64,000 nucleotides of DNA from Anthopleura xanthogrammica (Eukaryota; Cnidaria; Anthozoa; Actiniaria; Actiniidae), in NCBI GenBank assembly GCA_964019055.1, contig OZ025217.1, positions 3,542,501 through 3,606,500 of the forward strand, in the 5' to 3' direction. Positions within the stretch are counted from its first letter, which is position 1. The number at the start of each line of letters is the position of its first letter. This document shows positions 40,541 through 50,600 of the stretch, piece by piece. Position numbers and translations under genes: made by a program. The notes below the pieces were generated by a model. That model was not told where the DNA came from and made no database searches. It worked only from the letters and a program-made list of their open reading frames with translations.

Positions 40541-41340
40541 ATAAACTAGAGCCCCACGGTAAAACGTTTTATCCTTTTTGAACCTCTGGTATCCCATCTA
40601 GATAAATATTTTGGTAATATCACTCGGGGAGAAGTAGAATTGAGGTCTGTTGTGGTGGACCATGCGAGCTTTGTCTGTCATATTTCTCTTAGAGCTGAAC
40701 ACAAGGAGACCCTCCAGAGGGTCAGTGAAAAATCGAACTTCTTTCTTTTAAACCTCAAAATTACTTCTTGAAAATCAGTATGCCATCGAAAACGGCTAAG
40801 TAAATCAAGTTTTGGAGTGAATATCGAGTGAAAAAAAAATTTCAAAAAATCCAGTTTGACAGCCATACATTGCCTTGTATTTGGTTTTGTGGGTGCAAGA
40901 AGGTGAACCTGAAGAAAATCTCGAATATCTCTGGCCTTACATAAACTAGAGCCCCACGGTAAAACGTTTTATCCTTTTTGAACCTCTGGTATCCCATCTA
41001 GATAAATATTTTGGTAATATCACTCGGGGAGAAGTAGAATTGAGGTCTGTTGTGGTGGACCATGCGAGCTTTGTCTGTCATATTTCTCTTAGAGCTGAAC
41101 ACAAGGAGACCCTCCAGAGGGTCAGTGAAAAATCGAACTTCTTTCTTTTAAACCTCAAAATTACTTCTTGAAAATCAGTATGCCATCGAAAACGGCTAAG
41201 TAAATCAAGTTTTGGAGTGAATATCGAGTGAAAAAAAAATTTCAAAAAATCCAGTTTGACAGCCATACATTGCCTTGTATTTGGTTTTGTGGGTGCAAGA
41301 AGGTGAACCTGAAGAAAATCTCGAATATCTCTGGCCTTAC
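40541..41340. repeat. Single-monomer (400 bp) exact-looking tandem duplication
   Basis: Two adjacent monomers share GGTAATATCACTCGGGG and TCTTTTAAACC, seen nowhere else in the array. The offset is exactly 400 bp, so the smallest duplication step is one monomer. Confidence 0.85.
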
Positions 41341-42029
41341 ATAAAGTAGAGCCCCACGGTCAAAGGTTTTATCCTTTTTGAACCTCTGGTATCCCATCTA
41401 GATAAATACTTTGGTGATATCACTCGCGGAGAAGTAGAAATGAGGTCTGTTGTGGTGGACCATGCGAGCTTTGTGTTTCATACTTGTCGTAGAGCTGAAC
41501 ACAGGGAGACCCTCCAGAGGGTCAGTGAAAAATCGAACTTCTTTCTTTTGATCCTCCAAATTACTTCTTGAAAATCATTATGCCATCGAAAACGGCTAAG
41601 TAAATCAAGTTTTGGAGTGAATATCGAGTGAAAAAAAATTTTCAAAGAATCTAATTTGACAGCCATACATTGCTTTGTATTTGGTTTTGTGGGTGCAAGA
41701 AAGTGAACCTGAAGAAAATCTCGAATATCTCTGGCCTTACATAAAGTAGAGCACCACGGTAAAACGTTTAATGCTTTTTGAACCTCTGGTATCCCATCTA
41801 GATAAATACTTTGGTGATATCACTCGTGGAGAAGTAGAAATGAGGTCTGTTGTGGTGGACCATGCGAGCTTGTTGTGTAATATTTGTCGTAGAGCTGAAC
41901 ACAGAGAGACCCTCCAGAGGGTCAGTGAAAAATCGAAATTCTTTCTTTCGCACCTGAAAATTACTTGTTGAAAATCATTATGCTATGGAGAACGGCTAAG
42001 TAAATCAAGTTTTGGAGTGAATATCGAGT

Positions 42030-42190
42030 GAAAAAAAAAATTCCAAAAAATCCTGAAGCATAGAGAGTTTGCCTTATAATATGATTCGCGGATACGGGAA
42101 GCATAAGGTGAAGAAAATTTCGAATATCTCTCACTGTGCATGAGCTAAAACCTCAAGATAAAAAGTTTCATCCACTTTAAACCTGACAGG
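42030..42190. repeat. Degenerate terminal monomer at the satellite edge
   Basis: After the last good A-tract (about 42,030) the sequence diverges for about 75 bp. It then keeps recognisable monomer pieces in order: GGTGAAGAAAATTTCGAATATCTC, split as GGTGAAGAAAAT and TTCGAATATCTC, then TGAGCTAAAACC and AAAAAGTTTCATCC. Similarity stops at about 42,190. This is the decayed edge typical of satellite blocks. Confidence 0.8.
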
Positions 42191-42235
42191 CCCGCAAGTG
42201 ATTAGAAGTTCGCAAACAATCCCAGTTAATTAAAC

Positions 42236-42335
42236 GTGGGGATCATTTGTGGTCCGGGATCTTTTGCGGTCCAGCTTGGGTATCATTTGAGGGCCTGGGA
42301 TCATTTGCGGGCTCGGGATCACTTGCGGGCTTGTA
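42236..42335. repeat. Short minisatellite, ~20 bp GGGATCATTTGCGGG-like units
   Basis: About five degenerate units related to GGGATCATTTGCGGGCTC lie in tandem right after the satellite edge, with variants GGGATCTTTTGCGG, GGTATCATTTGAGGG and GGGATCACTTGCGGG. Confidence 0.75.
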
Positions 42336-42640
42336 CACCCCTAACATCATGACGTTTCATACCTAAACTACCACAATCCTTTTTAAAATATCCTTTCATA
42401 TTCAAATGTTAAAACTCCTTTGAGAATAACAAGCCATTAGTGAAACTTAGCACAATATACAATGCTACCGAAAGGTATTTTGGAAGTGTACGTATATGCC
42501 AGAGGTAGACCCACTTTTATCGATGCGCGCGTGGTGAAGACGATTCGAGCAGCGGGAAAAGACGGGTAAACATCGTAGTGATAAGTGGGAGGGACGTTTT
42601 TCTGTTCATGCTCCACCACGCACATCCTGTTTCGGGATGT

Positions 42641-42939
42641 GAAAACACAGGAAGGCCAAGGAAATTTGTTCTACCTTATTATAAAGGAATGTATGTGGAA
42701 TTTTGTATTGTAGGAATAACTGAAGTAACTTTCGTAGTTTGCTTACCAATATTTGCCTGTGAAGTGTAATGAATCAAGGTGGCCGCCGTATCATCGAAAT
42801 TTATTACTCAATTTTCACCACAGGAAGCCCAAGCTAAGTTTTTGTATATTATTATACGAAGGAGTGTATAAGGAATTATGTATTGTAAGAATAACCGAAG
42901 TAAATTTCGTAGTTTGCTTACCAATTTTTCTCTGTGTGT
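42641..42939. repeat. Diverged ~173 bp tandem duplication
   Basis: The stretch from CACAGGAAGGCC through TTCGTAGTTTGCTTACC (about 42,645-42,750) recurs about 173 bp later from CACAGGAAGCCC through the same TTCGTAGTTTGCTTACC. Between the copies is GGTGGCCGCCGTATC, a motif also found in foldback repeats near 50,250 and 62,250. No coding potential seen. Confidence 0.7.
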
Positions 42940-43123
42940 TCTTGTCGGTTGCAGGCCCGTAAAAGTCCTTGAACTCATCGGATTGGCTCCAAATCCCGTA
43001 AAGAGACTAAGAACAAAAGCAAGAACACAATGGTTGATTTTACTTGAAAAAGGAATGATAATTTTCCATTCTTTGATTTAGGAACCTTCAGTAAATCTCT
43101 TGGCGTTGGCTACCTCATTAAAG

Positions 43124-43275
43124 ATTATGATGATAATGATGATGATGATGATCATTGACATAGGGAGCTTGGGAAAGAACGAGACAGTCCTACCCCATTA
43201 TCTCCCCAAAAGAAAGAAAAAAGGAAGGAAGAAAAAAAGAGAAGGGACAAAACGAAGGAAGGAAAAGACAAATAA
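43124..43275. repeat. GAT microsatellite and purine-rich tract
   Basis: An imperfect (GAT)n run at about 43,126-43,155 is followed by an AAGAAAGG-type purine-rich stretch at about 43,205-43,270. Simple sequence only. Confidence 0.8.
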
Positions 43276-43525
43276 TAGCCAATGTGCATGAGCTCGAAAT
43301 TATAGCACAAAGCATGATGGGAAAGTGAGTTCTTATGCTTTTTTGGCTCCGCTAAAAATTAATCTGATAATTTTTCCTTCGATATTTTCTATGGAAATAA
43401 AAGGATTTCAGCAGACGAAAATAACAGAGTAATTTTTTCTGATAGTTCCTTTGATTTCCCTGTTACATTTTTAAAGAACTCACTTTCCCAGAGTGCTTTG
43501 TGAGCTTTGATGCACATTGCCTATT
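43274..43525. mobile_element. MITE-like element with ~50 bp terminal inverted repeats
   Basis: The left arm, AATAGCCAATGTGCATG through GGGAAAGTGAGTTCT, is matched in reverse complement by AGAACTCACTTTCCC through GATGCACATTGCCTATT. No coding capacity is seen. The length of about 250 bp suggests a non-autonomous DNA element. I could not identify a clear target-site duplication. Confidence 0.7.
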
Positions 43526-43647
43526 GAAAAGAAAATAATGTGCAAGAAGAAAGAATCCTTGTTGGGGGTTCCTTAACTGAGGGTCATCCATCCCTTATCC
43601 TTAGGAGCCTAAAACCAAAATAGTACTTAAAAAAAAATATTATCTTG

Positions 43648-43823
43648 ATACTGTATTTACTCGATTAAGCGCCGCGGCGCTCTTAAATTTTTAGTTTTGG
43701 ATACGGCGCTTTTTCGAGGGAAGCACTTTAATATTTGAGGCAGCCCTCTTTGTTATTTTGCTCTTTTGTTTTAACCATGTGCGGCGCTTAATCGAGGCGA
43801 GGCTTAAACGATTAAATACGTAT
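43648..43823. mobile_element. Foldback repeat with CGATTAAGCGCCG termini
   Basis: GTATTTACTCGATTAAGCGC at the left and GCGCTTAATCGAGGC with ATTAAATACGTA at the right are imperfect inverted copies flanking an AT-rich centre. The structure suggests a short non-autonomous DNA transposon. Confidence 0.6.
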
Positions 43824-44695
43824 ATGTGGACTGTTGTATATCCCATATCCCATCACCATAAAATCTCAGATCTTAATACTGAAAGGTACGAGCGTTTGAA
43901 CGATAAACCGAGAATTTATGTGTTTCCTTGCTGTTTGAGCGAGATAAAAACTCTACCTAAGAAATCTAAAACAACAGAATAAATTGCGATGATTTTATGA
44001 TTTCTTATCACACTGATAACAAGATAAACGCAGGCTTTTTATCGCAGTTTTTTCACAGCTTCTTCATCGTCGCATGATTTGAATTCTCAACATTTTCGTT
44101 CTCGTCTTTGTCTATTTTTCACTGGGTTTCTTAACTGAAACGTTCTTGGGACTATAGCATTCCATTTTCATAGTGATCGTGCTTGGACGTTAAAAGCTCG
44201 AAAAGATAAAACACAGAGAGAGAAGTGTTGATGTACATAGACGTCTGCAAGAATTCATTAGTTAACTGACCTGGATGTAGTATGTTTGTATGAAGTTGAA
44301 ATATCTAAGCCTATCATTTTTGGGAAGAGCAATAACGTTCGCCAAACTATAAGAAATTAAATAGGAATCTTACTAATTTTTCTACTTTGTAACCAGGATA
44401 TTTCAACAATCCTATCAAGGAGTTGTCACTCTAATTCTTAAAGATCATTTCCGGTTCCGGTGTTATTTGATTGGCTTATCAAATCCTTCAATGTCAAGTT
44501 GATAACAATCGATCAATTGACAGCAACCAAATGAAATCAACAACAGCAACAAGATCGAATAACCTTCAGCCTTCCTTCACGATTTGGCTGTGATTTAACT
44601 CGGAGCAAACATACGGATCGTCAAAGCGATATCACTACATCGAAGACTAATCACTTAGAGCCTTTGTGGTGGCATTTTTTCGTTTCTAAACGGCC
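43824..44695. other. Intergenic, upstream of the membrane-protein gene
   Basis: No coding exon or convincing repeat seen. It presumably holds the promoter and 5' UTR of the gene starting at 44,696, but I find no TATA box or other element I can support. Confidence 0.4.
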
Positions 44696-47600
44696 ATGGT
44701 GAAGCCAGAATTGAAAGGCGAAAAGCCGATTCTCCTTGCGTCGGAGAGTGAGGACTCCAACATGGAACCACACGATCAAAACGAAGGACTCGTCTGCGAC
44801 AATCAAGACGGAATAGTCATGGTTGCCTTCGACGAAACAAGAGCTCGCAAAGGCCCTCGAGTTTGTGTCTTTGTTGGGCTTTTCGTTTTTGTCCTGGTCG
44901 TTGGATTTCTTGCTGTATATTTAATTGGACGAACGCATGGGTAAGTCAACGCTTTCAGCATCGAAATGCCCTCCTTTGTGTCGCTATTATTATGAATTTT
45001 ACACCTTCCTTTGTAGCTTAAAACTTTTAGGTGCTGCTAGATAATTTTGGTTGCTAGCTCATTAAGTACTTCGTTATCCAGCTTTTATTTCGATTAATTT
45101 GCAATTTCTCGTTGGCAGACAAACGTTCCTTCAGTAGCTTCCTTCGGCGTTAGTTTCGTGCTTTTGAACACTGAATAAACAATCTAAGCTTATTATCTAA
45201 AATACCAGGGTTTCCTATCCATCCACAAGCGACTTACCGCGTGGAAACCATCAGTTTCCTTTCTAGTCTAAAAGCGCCGCGTTGTAGAATACCAAACGAT
45301 GAAAAACAAACCTCTGTTGAACAAGATTTATCTGTTTCAAGACAAGAAGAATGTCTTATAATAACATTGTAAGGGTTTTCGGTTGAATGCGTGTCGATTA
45401 AAAGGTTGCAGAAATATTTAAAATACACACCGTTATGGATTATAATATAGTTATTTTCATATAGAAAAGCAGAAATAATAAAACTGTTCTTTTTATTAAG
45501 AATAATTATGAACGAATTATTTGGAAAGTCGATATAGGCCATGTTTAGATACTACGATACAATACACGCTCACAGTCCATGCCATTCAGCACATGCCTAA
45601 TTATTCCATTAACCAATTTTGTTGCAATGTCGTGCGCGTAAAACAACAACGTAATTTAAATACCAGTTTACTAGTATAACTTTCTTTCGCATTTGGCATA
45701 GCAATCAGAGTTATCCTAATTGATTTTATTAGCATTTCAAACGCGATCAAAGAGCTCATAAAAACAAGAAAACTTGTACGTCAATACACTAATAACGTAG
45801 ATAAATGTGAGACAAATGTGACCGCAATTTTGAGCTTTTGAGGTTCAAATCAATAGACGACCCTTCGAAGGAAAAGATTTTTGAGGTTTTAACCCGAAGT
45901 TGTTGGCCTCTGGCTTAATTTTCTTCAGGCCAATCGTATCTACTCAACTGCCTTTCAAAATTAAAAATAAAAAGATTTCAATTTTCATTCATTTGGTTTT
46001 AAAATTTAGATAGGGAGTTTCCCATTTTATTGTCTAGAACAATTCACTCCCTTGTTTTTCTTTTTCCGAAAAATCTAGAATCCAACGTTCTATCCACGTT
46101 GTAAATGACAAAAAATTTCTGGCACAAATGAATTGAAAAATGCTTTTTTTTTTACTTTGCAAAAATTTTTTTTTCTAACTTTTTACTTGAAACTTGTTAT
46201 AATTTTTAGGAAAAGTAATTTCCACATCAAGCATACCCCCGGCTGTTTGGCACAGGAAACTATATCAGAAACATATTGTACTCATAGATTTTATTTTGGG
46301 TAATCTCTCCCTCAAAACATGTTATTATGCATGATATTTGCCATACTTTTATGTATGATATCACACATGTGTTTTATTTTTCTATTCACGCTGTCCAAGA
46401 TTTCATGATATCAAGTTATCCTAACATACTGGAACAATTAAATCCTAGATTAGGGAAAATTAAGTTATCATATACCAGGGCCATATATCAGATCCAATAG
46501 CCCTCAAGGTGCAATATGATGCCATCTTGTTTATTACTTTTCATCATGGATTAATCAAGCACTAATTTCATAACCACTGCATAGGTGTACATTTACACCT
46601 TATCTGTAGAGCTCAAGACTAAATCTTAAAACATTTTTTCGAAACTTCTGAAGATTTTAACTAGAGAAAATTTTATCAAATTTTATAGATCAAGCCAGCT
46701 CTTAATTTGGCTATCAACGAGGGTATATAGTTAAGGATATCCTTAATCTAGATAAGTTTAACACACATTGCCCTCTGTTAGTCAAGAAATTTATGCTCTC
46801 TTGACTAAATCATGAAGAGATTAATTAACAGCATTAAGATTAACCATGTATGTGGTTTTTCTTGTTTTATAGGAGAATTTTAATAGAAGAATTTTGAACC
46901 GTCATACTCAATATTTCTATCAATTGTTTTTCATGAACAAAATCTTCAGATTTCACACGAACACAACTAGAGTTGTTGATAAGTGATAGATAAAACATGA
47001 GCAGGAGACCTTTATGGGGATTTAAAATGGCGAGCCACAGGCAAGCCTTTTTAGCCCCATAAAGGTCTCTCGCTCATGTTTTATCTCACTTATCAAAGGT
47101 TTAGGATAGTTAGGTCATGTGTTACTTAAATTTTCAAGATAAAAGCACTTTTCGCCAAGAAAATCTGAGTTAAAGTTGTATGCAAATCAGGACGAATCTC
47201 TTGCCGATTTAAAAACTCGGTCATGGTTGTGATCTTCTATTGTGTTTGGCCTTATGAATATTAATGAGTTTGATAATGTTAGATAAAGGTGACTTAAAGC
47301 AATCAAGTGGATGTTGTTGAGTTTTTCGTATTATTTATGTTATGGTAGATGTTTCAATTATAGCTGCCAGGCCACATGGACTTATGAAAAACATTGATAA
47401 ATTATCAACAAGAATATAACATACAAAAATTGAGCAGAATTGAGTCAGGAATATAAAAATTTTGGTCAAATTTGTTTCCTTATAATTTTTTTTTCCTTTT
47501 TTTTAAAATTATTTTGTTTCTTCAACTAATAACTTTGATTGCATTTAAACAAAAAAAAAGTGATTTTTGCTTTGGATTTTATGACTGTGAGGTTTTTAGA

Positions 47601-50600
47601 AGTGAAATAGGAAGATGGTAATGTTGGTAATAGATGAATATAGGCCCTAGATGTTTTCATTATTTGCAACCAAATGAAATATTTATTACACAAGCTAAAA
47701 CACAGCGAAATAGACCTTTCCCAAGATATGGCCAGATCTATACACAAACAGATATATACACATACATGTACATGTTATTGGTTATATGGACACTTATGAA
47801 AAACATCTGCGCAAGCCCTGAGTCTGTATGCAAATTAGTCAAAAGCGTCTTTGACTTTCACACTTGCCTGAAAAATAGTAATTACAAAATGCCAAAACTT
47901 AAAGTCATTTCTTGAAACTTAAGGCTCATTCTTTCATATTGTCTGTATTAATACAGTTTCTTGGTCCCACAAAAGTATACCCATGAAAATTTTTGTATAC
48001 TCAAAGAAAACAAGCATTTATTTTCTCAATAAAACTCTTGTAAATTCTTGGAAAGCATGCGGAAAGGCATGCATGCGCAAACCTTTTTCTCTAGTGTCGT
48101 TTATATGTGTGTTTTTTTTTAATCATTTGCAACTGAATGTGATATAATGCAAGCTAAAACACAGTGAAATAGGCCTTTCCCAAGATACTGTCGGATGTAC
48201 ATTTACATGTTAACTGCCAGCTACTTTTTCTTTTTCTATAAAAAAATTATCGGGTCTTTAAAAAAATTCTTGGATCACAGCCAGCTACTTCAGACTTATG
48301 ACCACCTACTCCAAAACATTCTGAAAGCCCTGTTGAGTTATAGTAGTCAACAATCAAAACCAGACTTATTCACTTAATTTGTAACTCACCCTTTCATGTG
48401 ACACACCAAACCTATTGATGTCTTGTTAGAATAGCTGTCAGACTTTGTTAAAAAATCATCATCTTTTTGCACTTCAGCAAAGATCGCAACCATGGGTTAT
48501 CAACGAACATGAAAGATGACATAGCAAGAGTGCCCACACTGGAACCTGAACTTGGAAACCTGAGCAAATATTGGCAAGAATATTCGTGGGAAACAAGAGA
48601 TGAATTGTTTCAGTTGTCTGATACGATTGGTTCAAAAATTGACATTATTGGGTTGAGACCAATTTTCAGGAAGGATTTGCCGAAAGAATATATTGCCTAC
48701 TGGGAAGTGAAAATGAATGGGAAGAAAGGAGAGAAATATCTAATTATTTCTGCAGGTATTATGAGAAAACTCATCAATTCATCTTTCCATCCATCTATTC
48801 TTCCATCCTTCCATTATTGTGTCCTTCTGGAAATTTATCTATCCATAACTCCTTCCATCCAGCAGTTTGCCCATCCATCCATCTGCCCATCCTGACCACT
48901 TCATTCATAACTTCATTCATCCATATATTTTTCTCTAAATAATTGAGTATTCCAAAATGTGAGATCAATTGCCGGAATCTTACCATGAATAATTCAAGTT
49001 TTTTTGGGGACATTTTTCATGATTATCCAATCAGCGCTCTCCATAAAACCAAAGGAATCAAACATTTGTTAGATGCCATCCAATCACAACAAACAATCTA
49101 GAAGTTTATTTTGACTTTCTCATGTGAACTTATGAACTGCTGAATCACATAAATTATGCCGTTTGTTGTGATTGGATGATGCCTAAAAATGTTTGATCCC
49201 TTTTTCTATGGAGAGTGCTGATTGGATAGTTATAAAAATGTCGAAAAAAAACTTGAAGTGTTCATGGTTCGAGTGTCCACACTGTAACAACACATTGATT
49301 TTCTTAAAATCTACTTACATTTGTCTTGTTTATTCCGAATTTTTTTCAGCAAAAGAGACTGGCGACCATCGTCTTGCCCAGGAAGGTCCTCTACCCAGTC
49401 CCATAGACATCATGACAGACAATGTTCGCTTGCGAAGTCACAGCTGTCACCGTGTCTATCGACTCACCCCAGATGGCCTCATGACTTGTGAAGATACCAC
49501 TCTCAAGAGAACAGTAGCAGCAACCAGGGATGTTGAAACGAACTCAGAGGTGAGAACAGTTAAGACAAAACGTGGCGGCCATGTTCGTTAAATACTGCAA
49601 ACGTGGCCGTGCAAGTGGAGTTGCTGTTTCTTGATTCGAGGGTTTTCTCTGGGTTTCTGGTTTTCCTTCCTCCACAAATACTTGCAAAATTATAACCATT
49701 TGTCGTTCCTATGATTAGTTCCGGTTAAAAAAGTGGAGAAAACTCGACAGACAAGTGAAAAAAGCTCTCCCAAGGTTTAAGAAAGCGTGGAAAGACCTTG
49801 CCAGACGAGTTACAAAGCTACCAGAATGGAGAAGATTTAAGTGGCTGTCCATGAAATCTGGTAAGAGGTTTATTTTTAGCTTTTTCCGAGTGTTAACGAA
49901 GAGACACTTTAGATCAACTTGGAGCGTGTGTTAGGCGTTCCGAGGTGGAGGAAAAAACTGGGTCGAGTTGTCCTTGCAGTGCATCGTGGGACTGTTTAAG
50001 GGGACGAAATAGTCGCCCTAAAAAGTCCCACAGCGCACTTCATCTTGGTAGTGGGCAAACGTACAAAGGTTTGTTACAGTAATGGCGTCGATTGACATTA
50101 ACAATTCACCACAAGTTAATTTGACAAGAGATGAATTAAGAAGATGGACATAAAAGAAAGATAATTAGACGAAACTCTAGATATTATCTGCAATCCGTTT
50201 GTTTTGTTTTGCCCCCTGGACGCCCCATAATGCCTCGGTACGATTCAAGATGGCCGCCGTATCGTCGAAGTAGTTCGTTAATTTGTTGTCTTATTTTTAA
50301 TTAGGTCAAATGCCCACTGAGAAAAGCTCCAAGCGTGGCAGCAATAGACACGAACATGACGATGATGATCACAATATCGATGAAGATGACGACGACGATG
50401 AGATGGAAGCAGAACTGGCTGTCAGGCCGGGAGAAGTGCTCAAAGTACCCCTCATGGGAAAATCCTTACAAATCCGTATCAAATTTTCTGGTTATGGACA
50501 TACAAAACGGCATGGGAAAAAGAGAAAAACATGGACGAATCGCTGGCAAAGAAAGTTATGCCGCGTCTTGAGTAACCCTTGCGAGGGGTCAGACATGACT

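Larger units (their letters stand above)
1..42190. repeat. ~401 bp satellite array, about 105 tandem monomers
   Basis: The block starting GCCCCACGGT recurs at about 1, 406, 808 and 1,209 and so on without interruption to about 42,050, followed by a degenerate partial unit. Monomers are 400-405 bp, all in the same orientation, and differ by scattered substitutions, changes in an A/T tract and small indels (for example a 4 bp GACT insertion near 360, 1,975 and 2,770). Each unit holds the near-constant dyad GACCCTC-CA-GAGGGTC, the palindrome GTGATATCAC and an A-tract followed by T and A runs. Open frames of 60-115 codons occur on both strands, but 401 is not a multiple of three and no frame runs far past one monomer, so I do not call genes. 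The array begins outside the window. Centromeric, pericentromeric or heterochromatic location is possible but not shown. Confidence 0.97.

Noticed and set aside
1..42050. Dozens of 60-115 codon open frames on both strands in the satellite (for example 15,270-15,617)
   Set aside because: They recur with the monomer, start and stop at the same repeat positions, overlap on opposite strands and break because the period is not a multiple of three. No sign of selection on a reading frame.
1..42050. CRISPR array or tandem RNA-gene cluster
   Set aside because: The repeat is continuous 401 bp with no alternating unique spacers, and I see no Pol III box pair or known RNA gene in the monomer.
43100..43291. 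63 codon frame with Met/Lys-rich sequence
   Set aside because: Produced by the GAT microsatellite and the purine-rich tract; no family and no splice context.
48756..48895. Extension of exon 2 of the membrane-protein gene through the CCAT-rich tract
   Set aside because: The frame stays open but becomes low-complexity. The donor at 48,756 gives a phase that matches exon 3 exactly.
49193..49349. 5' part of the frame leading into exon 3
   Set aside because: It begins inside the right arm of a MITE and is separated from the coding part by a good TTTTTTCAG acceptor.
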